Positions 58,024 through 64,000 of a DNA stretch of 64,000 nucleotides are shown piece by piece (the first letter of the stretch is position 1; each line of letters starts with the position of its first letter). Source of the stretch: Nematostella vectensis. Lineage: Eukaryota > Cnidaria > Anthozoa > Actiniaria > Edwardsiidae. The notes beneath the pieces are model-generated. The model did no database searches. It had not been told where the DNA came from and was given only the letters and a program-made list of their open reading frames with translations. Position numbers and translations under genes: made by a program. Location of the stretch: positions 3,919,001 to 3,983,000 of the forward strand of contig NC_064039.1 in NCBI RefSeq assembly GCF_932526225.1, given 5' to 3'.

Positions 58024-60412
58024 CCAGAGGTGAACGGACGAAGTCTGCCGGCATAATGTAAATAGAATAACACCGACCGTATCACTTATAAAGTCTTTTT
58101 GAAATCAAATTACTAAAATATTATCAAATGCTGAAGAATCCCTGCTTAGTGTTTTGGCCGATTTTTAGGCAACTGTAAGAATTGTTTTTAGATAATTTGT
58201 TCCCATAGTCTGGTAGTAGGTCTTACTGTATTGTTACCAGTTCTACATTATGAATCCGAAGTGTGTTCTAGTGCAGATCCAGAACTTCAATAAGAGACAT
58301 CTTCAAATAAGCACACTAACTAACCCTAGCGTATTCTTTAACGTTTTTCGCCCAACATTGACTTCCAACCCTGTTTCATTGGAAACAGTCCAACGTCGTC
58401 CAACAGTGTTGTGATGCTATGTGTTTTCCTCTTAGTGTTCAAGCAGCCATCCTAACACGATGCAGCCTCACATCTTTATTGTAACTTTTTTTTACACGAG
58501 GTTTTACTTTTTTCTATTGAATAGTAAATTACCTTGTGTTTACCATGCTAAACAGAAGCCCCGATATTCTTTTAAGCTGTCAGTAAATGATTGTCATAAA
58601 ACTAGCCTGACACCCATACTGTCCTAGGACGGGTCCCTTTATCGATTCCATGTACAAATCTTCAGAGCTTCAGAGATTTTATTTTAATACATTGGACTTC
58701 GTTTTACATCTGTTTAAACTATTTTTGTTTGTCGCTGTTAACTATTGGAACTTGCGTTTTATTTTTTTATCTTTACATCAGGCATGTAGGTAATCAATGT
58801 AGATGTTACTAAGATGGACGATTGTCTACGTTGACATATTATAGTCTAACGTATCAGTTGTTAACCAAGGTATCTATGAGTGATCCAATAGTCATTGTGT
58901 TACAGTTAGTCATAATTATATTCCTTTTATTGCCGAAAATAAACTACTTAAATTATTTAGTTGCTTTTTCCCGATCTAAATATTTCATACTTAACCGTTT
59001 TTGTTACCAGTAAGGGAAAGAGGGGAATCATTTTCCTTTCCCTCTGAAACACGCGTGCCCGATTATTATTTATTTTTCTAATCCGTGTGTTTTCATTTGC
59101 TCTAAAATTTGATTCTACAAATTTAACTTAAATGCATCCGTAAACAAAGCGACGTGAATCTGTAATGTGTAGTCCCAGAAAATATCCATACCCCCCTATT
59201 GCGGGGGTCGGAGGTATGACCCCCCACCCCTCTAGAATTTCCAACCCCCTGGAAAAAAATAAATACAGTAACTGTTAAGGAAAAAGGGCATTTCACCCCC
59301 CCCCCCCCCCCCCATCCCCTCTGGAAATTCCTGGGCGTTTGAACCCTCACCCCCTGGAATTTCCAATCCCCTCAATGGGGGGTGGGGGGTATGGATATTT
59401 TCTGGAACTAAACAATGGATGCAAGCTAAGCATTTGTTTTTATTTTAATTGCTCTATAGAAAATAAACGCTTTGTCGCAATCACATTAAAAAATAATTGG
59501 ACGAGCGAGACTTTTAGACTTACGGAGTCTGTTGCCAACTATTCAAGACAATTAACCAATCAACCTTGCTTTTAAGTTAAAACTGCATTAAAAAATTAAG
59601 ATAGCAAACCAGGAGAGTATCTTGCGCAAACTTAACCTTAATTTTCTTTTTACCATACCAACCCTTAAGCACCCTTACAGACTCAATAAATGTATGTTAT
59701 TGAAGGATTTACATCATTCTGCAGATCTGTTTATTTGTCCAAGATGGACACAATACTATGGGTATTCTCGTGTTGTATTCGAGTACCTGTTCTGTCCCTC
59801 AATTGAGTTATGGATTGCCAATGATTTTGAGCACCTGTCTTGAAGTAGAGTGTCCAAACTGCAGAGAAGTCTCGAGAATTACGGCATAATCACAGTCTAT
59901 TTCACCACGTTATGTATGCCGAAGAGCTCCTGCGAAATAGTGACCTTTCAAATTTGGAAATAAGATAAATTCGGAATGATCGACAAGAGAGTGATTCTGC
60001 GGAGATGTAAAAACAACTCTTTTCGGGGAACATTTGTCCCTTAATTACTTGAATCGTCTCAAGAGCTCTACCAGCCTTCGGCACCTAAAGATACTGAAAA
60101 GAAGCGCAACTTCCGTCTGTGCTTGTTGACTGACTGAGCTGATAGAAATTGCAGAGGGTTTTTACTGGTGAGCATTTAGAGGTAGAGAAATAGTTACTGG
60201 TACAATCTGTCTTTTACAGTATATCCAATGTAATGCACCGGAAAGGAAGTGACCAATTTCATCCGCTATATACTTGATGTGTTGCATACGGTGACTGGAC
60301 AGATACAGAAAAGAAGAACTGGTCAATCGAAATTATCCGTACAGGCAACATCAACTACACTTAGAGGAAGGCGGTGACATCAATCAAGGGAGTACTTGGC
60401 TGAAATTGCAGG
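58024..60412. other. 3' flank of the CEPT1-like gene and intergenic DNA
   Basis: No further gene recognised. AATAAA at 58939 is a possible polyadenylation signal. Apart from a MITE-like element I see only AT-rich unique sequence. The promoter of the mucin-like gene should be near 60200-60400. Confidence 0.6.
59170..59410. mobile_element. 241-bp MITE-like element with C/G-rich core
   Basis: The ends TAGTCCCAGAAAATATCCAT and their near-perfect reverse complement (25 of 26) bound the element. The interior has an 18-nt C run. TA at the outer edge would fit a Tc1/mariner-type target, but this is tentative. Confidence 0.75.
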
Positions 60413-63400
60413 ATGCTTTCAAGAAAAAAATACACACTGAATTGCACGCCTCCCTTGGAATCGATCTCAGAAGAGACAACATCAGTAAACTCGGAAGCCC
60501 TTCTGACATCAACTGGATCCATCTTCTTCCGCCAAGCTGATGTTATCGGTGAGGAGGGGGGCGAAGGCCGGTCGGTGCGGTGGCGGAAGGTAGTAGCTGC
60601 AGTTCTGATCCTGGTGGTAGGCTTAAGCCTCTTCTCTCTGGCCGTATTTTTCCTCCATCAGGCGATAATAAGAGGACGAAGCAACAGTGCAAGTCATGGC
60701 GGTAACAGCTTGGATAAGAAGTGCACTGTTACGTCGGAGGCCCGCCCAACAATGACTACCTTGAAGAAATCTCGTTCCACTTCAAGGCAGCCGACCACTG
60801 TTTCAGCAGTAGCTAATACTGTAACTCATGGTTATTTACCAGCTCCATCTGCGAGTTATTTGCCCGCTTCTTCTGCGGGTTATTTGCCCGCTCCATCTGC
60901 GAGTTATTTGCCCGCTTCTTCTGCGGGTTATTTGCCCGCTCCATCTGCGAGTTATTTGCCCGCTCCATCTGCGAGTTATTTGCCCGCTCCATCTGCGAGT
61001 TATTTGCCCGCTCCATCTGCGAGTTATTTGCCCGCTCCATCTGCGAGTTATTTGCCCGCTCCGTCTGCGAGTTATTTGCCCGCTCCATCTGCGAGTTATT
61101 TGCCCGCTCCATCTGCGAGTTATTTGCCCGCTCCGTCTGCGAGTTATTTGCCCGCTTCTTCTGCGGGTTATTTGCCCGCTCCATCTGCGAGTTATTTGCC
61201 CGCTCCATCTGCGAGTTATTTGCCCGCTCCGTCTGCGAGTTATTTGCCCGCTCCATCTGCGGGTTATTTGCCCGCTCCATCTGCGAGTTATTTGCCCGCT
61301 TCTTCTGCGGGTTATTTGCCCGTTTTCAGCCTCTCAACCAGTTCATGTACCGATACCTCAGGTAATTACGTATGAACCGTAATATTCTTCTCATTGTACT
61401 TCCACGTTCTGTATTCCATGCTAAAAAGATGTGTTTGATTTCAAAGTTTAAAACAATATCATTAAATTGTATCATTAAATAAATATTTTGCAGTTAACTA
61501 TTGCACATTTAAGGAAACATTCTTAAACCTTTTAAAAAAATGTAGTTAAGTTATCTTTTCTGCTTTTTCTTTTATAGAGCTTCTTTTTACTCCACCTATA
61601 TCAAAAACACCACTCTACATCTCGACGAAATCTACAAAAATCCAGAGCAAAATGTCTTCACCCTCCAGAATTCTTAATCCTGAAATATCCGGTTTTTCGA
61701 GAAACAACATTCTGACGTCATCTATGTCACTAGGGGCAACCTTGGTAGGTGTGTTGTCTTCAGAAGCAAGTGAGGTTTCTGTATTTATTACTTTGCCATT
61801 AGCACTGGAAACTCATTCTCTGACGTCACATGTCAGCGTAAGCTACCAGCAAACTATGGATGACCCGATAACTAGTGACTCGAGAAAGATGGAGAAGGCG
61901 ACATCTTTAGACAATACTCATTTGGCGACGGAATATCTGGACAAACCCCTGTTAGAAGCAGGCAATTACACCCAAGCTAATACAGGAGATGTAACCTCTG
62001 TTAGCCTTGATTGGGGAAGACCTGGCACGTCTCAAGTTGATGTATCCAACAATCATCCCTCAATGACGTCATACGCACTTTTTGGCTCTGCAGCAGCGTC
62101 ACCCTGGTCACAAGACTTCGGTACTTCATCTGAGTACTGGCTCATGGCATCTCAAGCGCAACACCTGAGCGAATCCACACTCGTTCGTGGAAGGGGTGAT
62201 ATTTTGATCTCTCCAAGTTATCCCTCTGCTCTGCTGGAGACAACAACTTTGATAACTTCCAATCAGCTGTTTAATACATTCATAGAGTCTTCTACTCGTA
62301 AGCGTATCGTATCAGTCAATAGACAATTAACATCTTTATACGGCAGTCCTCTCCATAACACCAAGGACATGATGTCGCAACCTCTTTCTGTCAGCAGAAA
62401 AGGACTCTCGTACATAACAGCGCACGGACTAATAACCTCTTCTTTGCCTTTATATGGCAAGTACGACAACCCATTCCACACCAGCGAAGGCTCGTCGTCG
62501 ACACCCATGCATATTAACAGTTCTGTTAAACCTTCGTCTTTATCAGTAGCTTTCAAGCAGTCTGTTACGCCGGGCGTTGACAAGAGTTATTCTGCACCGA
62601 GATCGGGAAATATATCACTGGCTTTAAACTTGGCATCTTCTAGAACTAGTCCCCTTATAATTGACGTCAGGACAAACACTGCAAGCCCAGTGGTATCGCA
62701 TCGTGATGCTCAATTATCCTCTCTCCGTGTGACCATGTCCTCTGATATCTTCATCAGTCAAGTCTTGGTGGAGCGATACCCTACTGTGCTGTCAATAGTT
62801 ACAAGCTCTAGTATCGGCGATCGGCTCTTGGACTTCGTTGACTCAAAAGACAGTCAGGTCACGTATTCATCCATGTTCTGGAGCGCACATATGAGTGGAG
62901 GTTCTACCATGGCCACGCCCAGCTTGACCTCACTTCCTCCATCGACTGCCATCGATCAGACTTCAGCTATTCCATTTTCAGAATCTGAAAATAGAAAGAC
63001 AATTGAAGATGAGGACGTCCGCACGTTTATCACATCGATAACCAGTATTGAGAATCAATACTCAGCGAGGCTGGAAGACAGGGACCAAAGTTTATCGTCC
63101 AATTTGAGTGATGTAATGATTTTATCGTTACAAAGTGTGACTACGAATGAAGAAAATCGATCAAAGACAACCTCAAGTCCATTTGGTTTAAAGAGTCCCG
63201 TCTCATATTCTTTACAGAGGTACAAAGATTCAACCAATAAACGTCAAGGTTTGGAGAACATTTTAAACACCGAGATTGACAGTCAGGTCATTTTACTCCA
63301 AACGACGACATCTGCGAACTTGAAGAGTGACATGGCGAGTTGGAGCAGAGGATCAAAAGCGATATTAGAAACTATGATGCCAGATGCACTCATACCTGCA

Positions 63401-64000
63401 GTACTTTCAAAGCAATCATTACTCTATTCAATGAAGCCCTCAACTGTTGATGAAATCGGTGCTCAACCAGTAATGACTGCAACGCCATCATGTACTTCTC
63501 CATTAGTCTCTAAATCTCAAGGACGACTGAACGATAGCAAAGAAATTACACGTTTTGGTTCTATAGTGATGACGTCAACATATACACGCGTTTCAACTAA
63601 CGGTCTGCAGAGTATAAAAACATACGAGGACGGTGCAAGCCATGTATCGTTCGACTCGGAGGAGCTGAGCGGCGCTGCAACATCCGTGATCAAACCGACG
63701 ACCTCGTTACTAGCCAACCACACTTCTATTAAAAAACACAGTGCTGTAGTACCAGAAACACGACAAATAACTGAGCCCACCAAGCACAGCTCGACAATAG
63801 CTCCACAATCTGTATTTTTATTGTCAAATACCGCAGAAAAATATACAATCTTAGATTTCGAAACGCTAAGTTTGAAAGTGTCTTCGCCTATGTTAAGCCT
63901 CAAGTCAGAGCTACAGATATCAACAGCGATGTCTCCGATGATGTACTCACCAAGCCTTGGGCATACCAGAAACACGATGAAAGAGCTTATCTCGAAAACT
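60413..64000 (+). CDS. Membrane-anchored mucin-like protein, 3' end outside window
   Basis: Exon 60413-61361 and exon 61578-64000 (open to the window end) join in phase 1. There is no signal peptide. A basic stretch (RSVRWRK) precedes one membrane helix (about residues 60-82, VVAAVLILVVGLSLFSLAVF), which suggests an N-in, type II orientation. Outside are about 20 copies of an eight-residue repeat, YLPAPSAS, then more than 800 Ser/Thr-rich residues with many NxS/T sites (NYTQA, NSSVK, NISLA, NLSDV, NHTSI). Such a stalk is expected to be heavily O-glycosylated on the cell surface. No known domain is recognised before the window ends; a C-terminal lectin or receptor domain could follow. Confidence 0.72.
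60834..61320 (+). repeat. 24-bp coding minisatellite
   Basis: About 20 near-identical units with core TATTTGCCCGCTCCATCTGC. Variation is almost confined to two positions (CCATCT/CTTCT and GAG/GGG), giving A-P-S-A-S or A-S-S-A-G. High identity shows recent homogenisation, and copy number is likely polymorphic. Confidence 0.95.

Overview
The window is animal DNA. Genes are split by GT-AG introns, the proteins are metazoan (an ELMO-domain protein, a NACHT-WD40 protein, a choline/ethanolamine phosphotransferase, a RING-H2 E3 ligase, an ionotropic glutamate receptor-like protein), and minisatellites, MITEs, CR1-like and Penelope-like retroelements and a capsid-encoding virus-like transposon fill much of the rest. 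This mixture fits an anthozoan cnidarian such as a sea anemone. I infer that from content and cannot confirm a species.

Layout. 0-3.3 kb: 3' half of a divergent glutamate-receptor-like gene (+), with two minisatellites in an intron. 3.3-5.8 kb: repeats, including a SINE-like unit that recurs at 30.6 kb. 5.8-9.6 kb: ELMOD3-like gene (+), five coding exons, 467 aa. 11.9-12.6 kb: small RFX/C2H2-like reading frame (-), probably with one frameshift. 14.5-20.9 kb: RING-H2 ubiquitin ligase of the RNF38/RNF44 type (-), nine coding exons, 459 aa, with a decayed Penelope-like element and its hammerhead ribozyme in one intron. 24.4-26.0 kb: 21-bp satellite array. 26.4-38.3 kb: NWD1-like gene (-), 13 coding exons, 1642 aa, DUF4062-like region, NACHT and WD40 repeats. 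52.7-58.0 kb: CEPT1/CHPT1-like phosphotransferase (+), seven coding exons, 379 aa. 60.4-64.0 kb: membrane-anchored mucin-like protein (+) that runs off the window.

The most unusual object is a 12,816-bp element at 39458-52273. It lies between the head-to-head NWD1-like and CEPT1-like genes. It has long terminal inverted repeats carrying 57-bp tandem repeats, begins with seven G and ends with seven C, and is bounded by a perfect 6-bp target-site duplication, TGATAC. It carries a double-jelly-roll-type major capsid protein, a candidate minor capsid protein, a packaging ATPase and about seven further genes of unknown function in divergent and convergent blocks. I see no DNA polymerase B, retroviral-type integrase or adenain-like protease. 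It therefore looks like a compact Polinton/adintovirus/Polinton-like-virus relative whose mode of replication and integration is unexplained.

The element is old. The capsid gene has two in-frame stops and a frameshift at a 17-G run, the candidate minor capsid gene is frameshifted, and the ATPase gene is split by a 3.57-kb CR1-like LINE flanked by CAACAA. A Penelope-type fragment with an apparently intact hammerhead ribozyme core is nested in the left inverted repeat. Short GC-rich palindromes and a perfect 31-bp inverted repeat recur across its coding regions.
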